Below, one piece after another: positions 18,544 to 28,700 of a stretch of 64,000 bases of DNA (its first letter is position 1; every line of letters begins with the position of its first letter). The DNA lies in contig JACXVB010000004.1 in the NCBI GenBank assembly GCA_014763615.1, positions 122,073 through 186,072 on the forward strand, given 5' to 3'. Below the pieces are notes generated by a model that was given only the letters and a program-made list of their open reading frames with translations, was not told where the DNA came from and made no database searches. The position numbers were made by a program, and so were the translations under genes. The stretch comes from Sphingobacteriales bacterium. GTDB lineage: Bacteria > Bacteroidota > Bacteroidia > Sphingobacteriales > Sphingobacteriaceae.

Positions 18544-19443
18544 CTAAATAATATTTGCGACGTAGCCTTCTCTATCTATATGAACTTCAATGGTAGTATG
18601 CGTTATTTTGAATGAAGCGGATAATTCATTTTTAATGGATGATGTTACCTCGCTTATAGCTAAAAGGTTTGTTTCTGCACTCATTATAATGTGACCGCTT
18701 AATGCATTAATCCCCGATGTCAGTGTCCATATATGCAAGTCGTGAACAGAAAGCACACCTGGTTTTTCAGTAATAAATTTTTCTACTGCGGCATAGTCAA
18801 TATCTTTTGGAACTCCTTCTAAGAGTATATCCACCGACTCCTTTAAAAGGTTATAGGTTCTTGGTAAAATAAATAAACCAATCAATGCACTCATGATGGG
18901 GTCAATATACAGCCAGCCGGTAGCAAGAATAATAATACCGGCTATGATAACTGCTACAGAACTTAACATATCACTTACTACTTCCAAAAATGCACCTTTA
19001 ATATTGATGCTTTCTTCGGAACCAGCCTTTAGTATTTTCATTCCAATGAGGTTGATGATTAATCCGCAAATAGCAACTACCAGCATAGGGATGCCTGCCA
19101 CAGCAGGCGGTTCCTTAAACCGCTGCCATGCTTCATATAAAATATAACCGGAAATAAATATGAGCACTATTGCATTGATTAATGCAGAAAATATTTCTGT
19201 TCTGTAATACCCGTAAGTCTTGCGGTTATTACGTGGCTTCGATGTCATCCAAATGGCAAACAAGGCTAATGCCTGCCCACCAACATCGGTTAGCATATGT
19301 GCAGCATCAGAAAGCAAAGCGAGACTGTTAGAAATAAAACCAACAATTAGCTCTACAATTAAATAAGAAGCAGTAATGACAAACACAATTTTTAATGACT
19401 TATTGTGTTTTGCCCCGGCAGATGTTGAGTTTAATGATGTCAT
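18544..19443 (-). CDS. CDF family cation efflux protein (CzcD/ZitB-like)
   Basis: 299 residues with six membrane helices. The second helix has the metal-site pattern SLALLSDAAHMLTDVGG (Asp and His ligands) and a matching site LEVVSDMLSS lies in helix five. The cytoplasmic C-terminal domain (about 205-299) has HDLHIWTLTSG and HTTIEVHI, typical of the CDF dimerisation domain. CDF proteins exchange Zn2+, Cd2+ or Co2+ for protons across the inner membrane. It follows the MgtC gene by 29 bases. Confidence 0.92.
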   Translation of the reverse strand: MTSLNSTSAGAKHNKSLKIVFVITASYLIVELIVGFISNSLALLSDAAHMLTDVGGQALALFAIWMTSKPRNNRKTYGYYRTEIFSALINAIVLIFISGYILYEAWQRFKEPPAVAGIPMLVVAICGLIINLIGMKILKAGSEESINIKGAFLEVVSDMLSSVAVIIAGIIILATGWLYIDPIMSALIGLFILPRTYNLLKESVDILLEGVPKDIDYAAVEKFITEKPGVLSVHDLHIWTLTSGINALSGHIIMSAETNLLAISEVTSSIKNELSASFKITHTTIEVHIDREGYVANII

Positions 19444-19472
19444 AAAATTTGCAAAACTATTTTAATAAATAA

Positions 19473-19940
19473 TTAATCCGTGTTGTCTTTTTCGTTGTGT
19501 TTATTTACCATTTTATTTTTCCATTTTACATACCAATGCTGGTGATGTAACGAAAGAAGAAAATACAGTGCAAGCGCCCCAACAATGGCAATGATAAACA
19601 TATTGAGGCCTACTGCTACACCCACTGCTGCAGTACACCAAACAGTTGCTGCTGTTGTAAGCCCATGCGATGTTCCGGCACTGCTGTTGCGGTAGATAAT
19701 ACCGGCCCCAAGAAAACCCACACCCGTAACAATATTGGCTATCACTCTCGAAGCGGCAGCAACATCGTTTACCAGATGAGCCGCAACAGCAGTAAATAAT
19801 GTAGCTCCGATACAAACGGCAGCATAGGTTCTTATGCCTGCATCCCTGCCATGCTTTTCCCTGTCAAGCCCGATAAAAGCACCAAGCAGGAAGGAGACGA
19901 TAAGTTTGGCAACAATAATTAATTCAACATTTATATCCAT
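19473..19940 (-). CDS. MgtC/SapB family membrane protein
   Basis: 155 residues with about four membrane helices. The family signature FLLGAFIGLDREKHGRDAGI runs into RTYAAVCIGATLFTAVA, and a second block is GVGFLGAGIIYR. MgtC proteins modulate magnesium homeostasis and F-ATPase in other bacteria. This is the short form without the C-terminal ACT-like domain. Starts 10 bases after the SulP-carbonic anhydrase gene and precedes the CDF exporter, as part of one leftward ion-transport run. Confidence 0.88.
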   Translation of the reverse strand: MDINVELIIVAKLIVSFLLGAFIGLDREKHGRDAGIRTYAAVCIGATLFTAVAAHLVNDVAAASRVIANIVTGVGFLGAGIIYRNSSAGTSHGLTTAATVWCTAAVGVAVGLNMFIIAIVGALALYFLLSLHHQHWYVKWKNKMVNKHNEKDNTD

Positions 19941-19950
19941 TATTTACTAT

Positions 19951-22155
19951 TTAGTTTGGATGGGTCAACTCATTAAAAATGACTTCACCTGAAGCAGTAT
20001 CATAATAGGCTGCAACAAGCCCTGCTTCACCTTTATTTATTTGCTCTCTTATGTAATCACTGCTTTCAAGAATAGCGGTTACAGAATTTTCTATATTTAA
20101 ATGAGTTACTGTTTCAGCAAAAGCCTTTCCATTATCCAATGCTTGTTGAACATTAAGTAAACAGGCTTTATCAACAGCGGGTTTTATTTTTTGTGTAATT
20201 GAATCAATATTACCGCCAGTTACCGAATGAATAGCTGCACCCACGGCACCGCAGTTGGAATGCCCCTTCACAACAATCAGTTTTACCCCCATTTTTTTCA
20301 CCGCCAGTTCTATGCTGCCGATAATCTCTTTATTAATGATATTGCCGGCAATGCGAATGGAGATTATATCACCAAGATTGGAATCAAATATAAGTTCGGA
20401 TGAGGTTCTGGAATCAATACAACTTACAATAACTGCCATTGGAAACTGTCCCGATGAAGTAGCATTTATCTGGTGGCGAAAATATTTTTCGGTCCACTTG
20501 CCTTGCCTGAACCGTTCGTTTCCTTTTTTAAGCAACTCAACAATCTGCCGTGGTGTCAGGTTATCCTGATCCTGCCGGTTAAGTACATTTACAAATTGCA
20601 CATGGTCTGATAGCAGGTATTTTTCTTTAACGCCAATGATATTGAGTTTTATGTTCTTTTCAGGCGCAACTACATTTTTGAAATCAACAAATATTTCCAA
20701 GACATCATTATCAATATAATCGGCATAGCTGGCATCAATCAACACATTTGTATTTTCAGGAACAGACCAAAGCGTATCTTTTATACTTGCCTTGTTTAAA
20801 AAAGATACCTGGTTGGGTAATTCTATCCGAATGGTTTCTCCTGTATACAAATGTTCTTTTTCAATAGTAAATGGATTTTTATAATTGCTTTTCAAGAGGT
20901 AAAACAGGCTGAAGGCTAAACCAATTAATATGCCGATGAGCAAGTCCGTAAATATGATGGCTACAATTGTAACCACAAACGGAATCAATTGGTTCAAACC
21001 TTTGGCATACATTTCTTTAAAGATGGATATTTTGGCAAGCTTATAACCTGTAATAATTAAGATAGCAGCCAGCGAACCAAAAGGTATCAGATTGATAAAA
21101 GGGCTTAAGAATAAAATAGCCAGCAGTAAAAATATACCATGAATAATGGCAGATAATTTCGATTGTGCCCCTGCATTAATGTTAACCGAACTGCGAACAA
21201 TAACAGAAGTTACCGGAATACCGCCAACAACTCCGGCAATCATATTGCCAATACCTTGCGCCACCAGTTCCCGGTTAGGCGATGATTGCCGTTTATGTGG
21301 GTCTATATTTTCAACGGCTTCCAGGTTTAACAGTGTTTCCAGCGAGGCCACAATGGCAATAGTAAGTGCTGTTAACCACACATTGAAATTACCAAAAGCG
21401 TCTAAGGGAGGAAATTTTAGGAAGGAGGACAGTTCTGAAAAACTTGTTGCAGGAATGTTTACAAGGTGTACGGGTTGCAGATATAATACCGGAATAAATA
21501 CACGGAACGCCTCGTTTAAACCAATGCCCAGTAACACTACAAAAAGTGAAGCGGGGAAGAATTTAATTTTATGAAGCGGTGTTTTATTCCAAAAAATTAA
21601 CACAAGTATTGAAACCAAACTAATAATGACAACGCCAGGCGTAACATGAAAGAAAGTATTGAACAAATGTGAGAAAGTGTTTTCTCCATTTGCCTGTACA
21701 AAGGCAAAATCATCCTGGTAAGTACTATCGTAACCAAAGGCCTGCGGAATTTGTTTTATGATAAGTAGTATTCCAATGGCTGCTAATAATCCTTTAATAA
21801 CATTTGAGGGAATATAGTTGGTAATAAAACCGGCTTTTAACAGACCACTCCCCAATTGCAATAAGCCTGCAACCAAGAGCGCAGCAGAAAACAATTCAAA
21901 ACTACCCAGCTTTGTAATGGAAGCCAGCACTACAGCCGCAAGCCCTGCAGCCGGACCGCTCACACTGGTATGCGACCCACTTAAAAGACCTACCACTATA
22001 CCGCCAATGATGCCCGAAATTATTCCCGACAGTAAGGGCGCCCCGGAAGCCAACGCTATTCCCAAACATAAAGGGAGTGCCACCAGAAATACTACTAACC
22101 CGGCAGGGAAGTCATATTTTAATTTTGAAGTTGGAATGACCATGGTAAGATTCAT
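19951..22155 (-). CDS. SulP anion transporter fused to beta-carbonic anhydrase
   Basis: A 734-residue fusion. Residues 1 to about 420 are a SulP permease with 10-14 helices, beginning PAGLVVFLVALPLCLGIALA. A soluble linker in the position of a STAS domain follows (about 430-540). The C-terminal 190 residues are a beta-carbonic anhydrase with zinc-site motifs SCIDSRTSSE (C-x-D-x-R) and KGHSNCGAVGAA (HxxC). Such fusions in other bacteria are thought to couple bicarbonate movement to CO2 hydration. The catalytic residues needed for activity are all present. In this metal-rich island it might supply carbonate or balance pH, which is inference. Confidence 0.92.
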   Translation of the reverse strand: MNLTMVIPTSKLKYDFPAGLVVFLVALPLCLGIALASGAPLLSGIISGIIGGIVVGLLSGSHTSVSGPAAGLAAVVLASITKLGSFELFSAALLVAGLLQLGSGLLKAGFITNYIPSNVIKGLLAAIGILLIIKQIPQAFGYDSTYQDDFAFVQANGENTFSHLFNTFFHVTPGVVIISLVSILVLIFWNKTPLHKIKFFPASLFVVLLGIGLNEAFRVFIPVLYLQPVHLVNIPATSFSELSSFLKFPPLDAFGNFNVWLTALTIAIVASLETLLNLEAVENIDPHKRQSSPNRELVAQGIGNMIAGVVGGIPVTSVIVRSSVNINAGAQSKLSAIIHGIFLLLAILFLSPFINLIPFGSLAAILIITGYKLAKISIFKEMYAKGLNQLIPFVVTIVAIIFTDLLIGILIGLAFSLFYLLKSNYKNPFTIEKEHLYTGETIRIELPNQVSFLNKASIKDTLWSVPENTNVLIDASYADYIDNDVLEIFVDFKNVVAPEKNIKLNIIGVKEKYLLSDHVQFVNVLNRQDQDNLTPRQIVELLKKGNERFRQGKWTEKYFRHQINATSSGQFPMAVIVSCIDSRTSSELIFDSNLGDIISIRIAGNIINKEIIGSIELAVKKMGVKLIVVKGHSNCGAVGAAIHSVTGGNIDSITQKIKPAVDKACLLNVQQALDNGKAFAETVTHLNIENSVTAILESSDYIREQINKGEAGLVAAYYDTASGEVIFNELTHPN

Positions 22156-22221
22156 TTAATAACTATATAATCAACAGCTTAATCTGAGTGTTTTACCAGA
22201 TTAATTAAAACAGGTTAAGAG

Positions 22222-22246
22222 ACGCTGCCAGAACCACTGGCAGCGT
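22222..22246 (-). terminator. Strong hairpin, probable terminator
   Basis: Arms ACGCTGCCAG (22222-22231) and CTGGCAGCGT (22237-22246) pair perfectly around AACCA. Read leftwards the stem is followed by an AT-rich tract containing TTTT. It lies just after the 33-residue ORF at 22251-22352 and before the SulP gene, so it would insulate the two runs. Confidence 0.65.
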
Positions 22247-22250
22247 TAAC

Positions 22251-22352
22251 TTATTCTTCTTTCTTAAAAGCATAAACATCGAAATGCTTATTAATGCAAT
22301 CAGGATGAGAGAAGAAAATTGCCTTCATATAATTCAGGCTTGCATAACTCAT
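22251..22352 (-). CDS. Possible 33-residue small protein
   Basis: ATG at 22352 to TAA at 22251; begins MSYASLNYMKAIFFSHPDC and ends FKKEE. Codon use looks protein-like, with aromatic and basic residues. It sits between the SpoIIAA-like gene (ends 22441) and the terminator at 22222-22246, which would end its transcript exactly. No family recognised, and the call is tentative. Confidence 0.4.
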   Translation of the reverse strand: MSYASLNYMKAIFFSHPDCINKHFDVYAFKKEE

Positions 22353-22440
22353 TCTAAATTCTCACAATTTCTTTTTAATAAATCCATTCAACATTTACAA
22401 GTTGTGTTAACAGCATGAAGATTATCACCTCCAAATACCT

Positions 22441-22833
22441 TCAGGCAATTTCTTCCTGACTTATAATCCATTCTTTTGCCTTGTCACTATCTGTTAACTC
22501 AAAATATTTTACACTTGCTTTTGCAAAAGGTTTCATTACTAATTGCATCCACTTTTCCCACTTCTTTGCACCAACAATGGCAATTTTTTCAATATCTTCT
22601 GAGTGTGTAAATTTCATATTGCCATAATTAACTTCGATAATGCCATCTTCCCAAAAACCGGTTGAATTGGAAGATGAGCAATCATCCATTTCAAAATACC
22701 ATCTGACTTTTTTCCCTGTACCGATAATATTATGGATAAAGGGATGTATTTTTTCATAGTCTTTGATACCCAGCAAATCATTGGCTCTTGTTGCTATAAT
22801 ATTTTTTTGGGTAAAGTCTAAAAGCTGCAGCAT
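22441..22833 (-). CDS. SpoIIAA-like (STAS/SEC14-type) protein
   Basis: 130 residues, soluble. The C-terminal half has the order typical of SpoIIAA-like proteins (Pfam PF11964): IAIVGAKKWEKWMQLVMKPF, then VKYFELTDSDKAKEWI. These small alpha/beta proteins are found near stress and transport genes, with no defined reaction. It lies between the zinc metallopeptidase and the SulP fusion in a leftward run. Confidence 0.7.
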   Translation of the reverse strand: MLQLLDFTQKNIIATRANDLLGIKDYEKIHPFIHNIIGTGKKVRWYFEMDDCSSSNSTGFWEDGIIEVNYGNMKFTHSEDIEKIAIVGAKKWEKWMQLVMKPFAKASVKYFELTDSDKAKEWIISQEEIA

Positions 22834-22877
22834 AATTTTTCTGTTTTATCTTCAATTAAGTTATTCTTCTGTAGGAA

Positions 22878-23741
22878 TTATTGCAGTTCAGGAGAACCAA
22901 ATGTATCTCCTTGTTTTATATCGCCTGTTTCATATCCTTTCTTAAACCAATACATCCGCTGTGCAGATGTTCCATGTGTAAATGCATCGGGCATTACCTG
23001 CCCTGTTGCCTGCTTCTGCAACCTGTCATCTCCAATAGCACTGGCTGCATTCAATGCTTCATCGATATCATCCGCATCCAAAATATCTTTCATCTTCTGT
23101 GCATGATGTGCCCAAACACCGGCATAAAAATCTGCCTGCAATTCCATCATCACCGAATACTTGTTGAACTCCGTTTCGCTTAACTGCTGACGAAGCCGGT
23201 TTACTTTGTCTGCCGTACCCATCAGGTTCTGTATATGATGCCCTACTTCGTGTGCCACCACATAAGCCATCGGGAAGTCGCCGGGTGCATTGAGTTTATA
23301 TTGCAAGTCCTGGTAAAAAGAAAGGTCTATGTATAATTTATTATCACCGGGGCAATAGAACGGCCCCGATGCGGAGCTTGCACTACCGCAGGCTGATTCA
23401 ACTGCGCCACGAAACAAAACAAGTGCAGGTTCTGCATACTGCTGGCCTTTTTCGGAAAAAATTTTATTCCATACATCTTCTGTTTCTGCCAGCACCACTT
23501 TTACAAATGATGCCCTTTCATCATCAGCTTTTTGTTCTTCAGGAGTAAGCTGCGCCAATTGATTTGTTTGTTCGGAAAGTTGCTGTTGTATTTGCGATGG
23601 GTCAATATTATTACCGCTTAATAATGTATATAGCAGGTAAATAATAATACCGGCCACACCACCGCCAGCGGCAATTTTTCCACCGGATAACCCTCTGCGG
23701 TCATCTACATTAGAACTTTCTCTTCTTCCTATCCATTTCAT
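22878..23741 (-). CDS. Neutral zinc metallopeptidase (YpfJ family)
   Basis: 287 residues. An N-terminal membrane anchor (about 25-45, KIAAGGGVAGIIIYLLYTLL) is preceded by the family opening MKWIGRRESSNVDDRRG. The zinc site is AHEVGHHIQNLMG at about residue 165, with the third ligand probably in MELQADFYAGVWAH (E/D helix). A C-terminal segment THGTSAQRMYWFKKGYETGD is characteristic of YpfJ. Physiological substrate is unknown. It may handle damaged periplasmic proteins during metal stress, which is inference from context. Confidence 0.88.
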   Translation of the reverse strand: MKWIGRRESSNVDDRRGLSGGKIAAGGGVAGIIIYLLYTLLSGNNIDPSQIQQQLSEQTNQLAQLTPEEQKADDERASFVKVVLAETEDVWNKIFSEKGQQYAEPALVLFRGAVESACGSASSASGPFYCPGDNKLYIDLSFYQDLQYKLNAPGDFPMAYVVAHEVGHHIQNLMGTADKVNRLRQQLSETEFNKYSVMMELQADFYAGVWAHHAQKMKDILDADDIDEALNAASAIGDDRLQKQATGQVMPDAFTHGTSAQRMYWFKKGYETGDIKQGDTFGSPELQ

Positions 23742-23776
23742 GATTTCCCGATTTAAAATTTAAGGAATGCTAAGTA

Positions 23777-24193
23777 TTAGTGATGGCCTCCATGATGACC
23801 TCCACCATGATGCCCACCATAACTGTGATGCCCTAAATCAATATGATGGCCCAAGTCAATATACGGAGTAATGATGGGGTACAGAAAAGGCCTGTTGTAT
23901 CCCCTGCGATACCGCCTGGAATAATTTTGATTTACCGTGCTTTGGTTGGGAGCAGTCTGTGTAGCAAAAACATCTTTACTGCCATTGGCATACACAATCT
24001 GCACCACTTCCGACTTGCTGGCCACATACACTGGCCCTTCAGCATTGTCCGCTTTGTAGTATCGGATTTCTGTTGTGCCCACTTCAGCTACTTTTCCATT
24101 AATGGTTTCACCAGAACGCAAGCTTATAATATCCTGTGCGTTTACAAAAGATGCTGATAACAGCATCACGATAAATGCAAATAACTGTTTCAT
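23777..24193 (-). CDS. Exported protein with His-rich tail
   Basis: 138 residues with a signal peptide (cleaved near SFVNAQD) and a small beta-rich domain (about 20-70) containing LRSGETINGKVAEVG. A basic Tyr/Arg linker follows, and the last 25 residues hold about 11 His with Gly (repeats of HHGG and LGHH). The beta domain resembles small exported Bacteroidota domains of unknown role. The tail is likely to bind Zn, Ni or Cu in the periplasm. It lies between the metallopeptidase and the CzcB-like adaptor region. Confidence 0.7.
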   Translation of the reverse strand: MKQLFAFIVMLLSASFVNAQDIISLRSGETINGKVAEVGTTEIRYYKADNAEGPVYVASKSEVVQIVYANGSKDVFATQTAPNQSTVNQNYSRRYRRGYNRPFLYPIITPYIDLGHHIDLGHHSYGGHHGGGHHGGHH

Positions 24194-24214
24194 GATTTTT
24201 AATTATTTGATGAA

Positions 24215-24415
24215 TTATTTTTTCTTTGAATCGAGTTCATTGCCGCACATTTTCATACCCAACGTATCGGTGTTCTTTTTACTGCTGTCGTTATGATTAT
24301 ATGCGTCATCTTTCATTGCATCTGTTTGTTTAGTATCCGTATTTTTTTGAGACGGATTGGTGCAGGCTGAAATATTTACTGCCTCTGATAAAGTGATGAA
24401 CAAAATTTTTCTCAT
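24215..24415 (-). CDS. Small predicted lipoprotein
   Basis: 66 residues, with an N-terminal hydrophobic stretch ending NISAC, an acceptable lipobox. A very polar low-complexity body follows, rich in N, D, K, T and S, with MKMCGNELD near the end. No family is recognised. Placed 21 bases upstream of the His-rich protein on the same strand, it may be a minor component of the same metal-related run. Confidence 0.5.
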   Translation of the reverse strand: MRKILFITLSEAVNISACTNPSQKNTDTKQTDAMKDDAYNHNDSSKKNTDTLGMKMCGNELDSKKK

Positions 24416-24552
24416 AATAGGTTATTGACGACGATTAAATAAAATTCCTTTAAGTTCAACCCTAAATTGGCGGGTACGGAAACCCTGCTATTTATGGTTT
24501 TCCATTTTTTAAACCGGGACAAACAAAAGCAGAGTTCCGATCCATGTTATTT

Positions 24553-25770
24553 TTATTCTTCTTTCTCTAAATTGTTCATCTTCGATAACAAATCATAAGC
24601 CCCATTAACCACCACTTTGATTTTCCTGTCAAAGCCTTCAGGCAAAATCACTTCGGTATAACCATTTTCCGAAACACCTGTCGTTACTTCAATTCTTTTA
24701 AACGGAATATGCTTTTCCGCAGTTTCATCCTTTTTTCCATCGGCAGGTTTCTTTTCTTCTTTCGTTTCATCTGCTGCAATAAAAATGTAAGATTTACCTG
24801 CTGATTGCACAATCGCTTTATCAGGCAGGGCGGTAGTGGTAGCAACACCTGTTTCTATAATTCCTTTCAGAAATAATCCCGGTAATAATTCCCTGTCTTC
24901 TTTTAATAAACGGCAATGCACTCTTACCGTTCTATCGGAGCTGATTTCTCTTCCTACAAGGCTTATCTCTGCAAATCTTTCTTTTGTTTCATTATTCAAA
25001 ACAAACCGTACTTTTTGCCCGGCTTTTATTTTGGGAACATCTTTTTCAAAAACTGTAAGCTCCACATGCAATTCACGGGTGTCAGCAATTTCAGCTAATG
25101 CTTCATTGGCATTTACATATTTGCCAATATTGACTTTTACTTTTGTTACATAGCCTGATACAGTAGCATATACATTAGTGCGGCTGCTGATGCTGCCGCT
25201 TCCGATTTTATCTGGATTTATATTTATCAATTGCAGTTTTGAACGCAATCCCTGCACACGGGCCACCATACTGTTGTATTCACTGCTGGCTTTCTGCAAT
25301 GTCTTTTTAGCATTCACATTCTCCTTTGCCAGTTCCTGCTGCCTGTCTAATTCTTCTTTCAGGAAAGACAATTGACTTTTATAATCCAAATAATCCTGCT
25401 GCAATTGTATAAATTCAGGATTTTCCAGAACCGCTACCACTTGCCCCTGCGAAACAAATTTCCCTTCCAGCAATGGAATATTTCTTACAACACCGCCGTA
25501 AGGAGAAGAAACGGTAACTAACTGTTGAGGCGGGGCCTCTATTTCACCCGATGCCCTTATAACACTGCTGAGATTTTTTTCCTCTACAGCGCCATATTGT
25601 ATGTTGATGGTTTTAAACTGGTCTTCCGACAAGTCCACCATGTCGGCTTCTTCGGTTTTAGTTGCTTCTGCCGGTGCAGCAGCTTCTGCGCCGCCTTTGG
25701 AAGAGCAGGATGAAAGCCAAACAATGGCAGCAGTGAGTATAACTAATGAACTTAAAAATTTCTGTTTCAT
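24553..25770 (-). CDS. RND efflux periplasmic adaptor (CzcB/CusB-like lipoprotein)
   Basis: 405 residues with a lipobox (IVWLSSCSS, Cys at about 22). A biotinyl/lipoyl-like half domain (SPYGGVVRNIPLLEGKFVSQ) comes next, then an alpha-hairpin coiled coil (about 120-180), the second lipoyl half (ATVSGYVTKVKVNIGKYV), beta-barrel and membrane-proximal domains. It would bridge the inner-membrane pump and the outer-membrane channel. The adjacent upstream gene encodes both of these as one polypeptide and ends 26 bases before this start, so the complete tripartite pump comes from two genes. A charged Lys/Asp/Glu insert lies near residues 335-355. Confidence 0.9.
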   Translation of the reverse strand: MKQKFLSSLVILTAAIVWLSSCSSKGGAEAAAPAEATKTEEADMVDLSEDQFKTINIQYGAVEEKNLSSVIRASGEIEAPPQQLVTVSSPYGGVVRNIPLLEGKFVSQGQVVAVLENPEFIQLQQDYLDYKSQLSFLKEELDRQQELAKENVNAKKTLQKASSEYNSMVARVQGLRSKLQLININPDKIGSGSISSRTNVYATVSGYVTKVKVNIGKYVNANEALAEIADTRELHVELTVFEKDVPKIKAGQKVRFVLNNETKERFAEISLVGREISSDRTVRVHCRLLKEDRELLPGLFLKGIIETGVATTTALPDKAIVQSAGKSYIFIAADETKEEKKPADGKKDETAEKHIPFKRIEVTTGVSENGYTEVILPEGFDRKIKVVVNGAYDLLSKMNNLEKEE

Positions 25771-25796
25771 ATTAATTTTATTTTTACCCGTTCTTA

Positions 25797-28700
25797 TTAA
25801 TTAATGCCGCCGATAAATTCGATAGCAATAACGGTTTGATTGTATTGATTTAAAAGTTTGGTGTATTCCTGTTTTACAACAACAGCATTGTTGAGTGATT
25901 GTGTTAGCTCATAATATCCGATTTCTCCGGCCGCAAAAGCTTTTTGCGCCTGGGTGATGATGAGATTGGCTTGCGGTAAAGCTGTATTGCGGTAATAATT
26001 GATTTGAACCCTTTGCTTTTGCAATTCGCCAAACAGCCTTGTCAATTCTGCCTGCAGGTTGTATTGATAATTCGTAAGTTCTGCTTCACGGCGCACCCGG
26101 TTTACTTCTGCCGCTTTTACTTTTTCCTTTTGCGCCCTGGCAAATATGGGAATGCTGATACCCAAATTAACTCCTTGAAACCTGTGACCAGCCCCATAGT
26201 ATTTATCTACCCCGTTTACGGTTTGATAGCCCACCAGCGACTGATTGAAATAGCCTACAGAGAAATCAGGTTTTAATCTTGATTGCTCTACAGCTTTTTC
26301 CCTGTTTGCAATATCAATTTGTTGCTTGATAAATGCAAGTGTAGGATTAGCAGCAATGGCGGCAGTATCAAAATTTACCTGTATCTGCTTTTCAACAAGT
26401 GAAGTGTCGGCAATAGCCGTAACAGAAGAATCTGCAGTAAACACTTTCAGACGGTTTAATTCAATGCGGTAATCTTCTTCCGCATTTCTCAATTGCGCCT
26501 TTATCTCATTCACCTTGCTTTCAGCATTGTAATTTTCGAGGGCATTGGTTTCACCCGTTTTGTACCGCAATGCAGATGCCTTTAATACATTTTCGTAGAT
26601 AGCCAGCAGTTCTTTCAGCAACCTTATTTCCTCTATCCAAAAACTTAACTGGTAGTAAGAGGTTTTTGTATTGGCCGCTAGCTCAGTTTGATAAATTTTC
26701 AATTGCAGCTCACTGCTTTTTATATTAGACTCAGATAACCTTATAAGACTTTTGAAATAGGCAGGATTTGGTATGCCCTGATTAATGTTAAAATTATTGT
26801 CGTAAGCAATGCGACTATTGTATTGCCCAAACGTTAGGCCAACATTTGTTTTACCATAATCTTTTACTGTTTTTTTCAACTGCTGCTGGTAACTTATATC
26901 CAGCGTTCCTACTTTTACCAAAGGGTTATTTTTCATAGCAGATGATACTGCATCATTAAGATTTATTACTGTCTTTGGTTGCTGTGCATTTGCAGCAAGC
27001 GATGAAGCAAAAAACAAGATGAGCAATGAAGCCAGGCCTTTTGCTCCAGCAATTTTTTTCTTTTTTGCCCCGATTTTTTCAAACCAGGTGTATAACACCG
27101 GCAAAACTACCAACGTAAGGAAAGTGGCTGTAATCAATCCTCCTATTACAACAGTTGCCAACGGTCTTTGAACTTCTGCCCCGGAACCCGTAGATAATGC
27201 CATTGGCAAAAAGCCCAATGAAGCAACTGCTGCGGTCATTAAAACAGGTCGCAACCTTACAGAGGTTCCTTTTAAAATAATTGCATTTATATCCGTCATA
27301 CCTTCTTTTTTTAGCCGGTTAAATTCGCTGATTAACACAATACCATTTAATACTGCCACACCAAACAGCGCAATAAAACCAACACCTGCCGAAATACTGA
27401 ATGGCATACCCCGGAACCATAATGCGAATACACCACCAATAGCACTCATGGGTATAGCTGTAAAAATGAGTAATGAATATTTGATAGAACCAAACGTAAA
27501 GAAAAGAAGCAGGAGAATTAGTGCCAATGCAACGGGGACAGCAACAGATAACCTTTTATTAGCTTCTTCGAGGTTTTTAAATTGCCCGCCATAAGTTATA
27601 AAGTAACCGGGAGGCATTTTTACTTGCTTCTCAATTTTTTCCTGCATTTCTTTTACAACCGATGAGATATCCCTGCCTCTTGTATTAAAACCTACTATGA
27701 TTCTTCTCTTGGCATCTTCCCGTTGTATCTGGTTAGGGCCTAACTGCAAATTGACTTCAGCTACCTGTTCCAGTGGAACCTGGTTGCCATCAGGGGCCGC
27801 AACAAATAATCCTTTTACATCATCGATACTCTGGCGGCCTGTTTTTTCTAATCTTACCACCATATCAAACCGTTTCTCACCTTCATATACAATACCTGCA
27901 GCTTCTCCTGCAAATGCAGCGCTGATGGTGCGGTTTACATCTTCTACATTTAAACCAAACTGCGCAATCTTATCCCGGTTTAGTTTAACCACAATCTGTG
28001 GTAACCCTGTAACTTGTTCTACATATAAATCTTCTGCACCTTTTACAGTAGGTACAATCACACCAATTTTTTTCGCCAGGTCGGCCAGCACATCAAGATC
28101 TTCCCCAAATATTTTAATTCCAACATCCTGGCGGACACCTGAAATCAATTCATTAAAACGAAGCTGAATGGGTTGGGATAACCCATAGGAAACACCGGGA
28201 ATTTTCTCCAGTTCCTTCTGCATCATTTCTGCCAGTTCTTCCCGGTTATGTGCACTGGTCCATTCCTTTTTGTCTTTTAAAAGGATGGTAATGTCACATG
28301 CTTCTATGGGCATAGGGTCGGTGGGTATCTCAGAGGCGCCAATCTTTCCAATCACTTCTTTTACTTCAGGGAATTTTTTCATCAGTAAGTCCGAAGCCTG
28401 CGTTATCTTATCAATCGTTTGGCTTAACGAACTACCTGTCAGCAACCTTGTTTCTACTGCGAAATCTCCTTCTTCTAAAGTGGGAATAAATTCACCTCCT
28501 AATGTTTTGAAAATAATGAGGCTGATTATAAATACACCAACAGCAATACTCACTACCAGTAATTTCATCTTAAGTGCCCCACGTATTAATGGGGTGTAAA
28601 GCCGCTGGAAAAACTTCATCATTTTATCGGAGAAGTTTTCCCTGTGGCTGATTTTTTTACTGAGAATTAAGGCGCTCATCATAGGTACATACGTAAGCGA

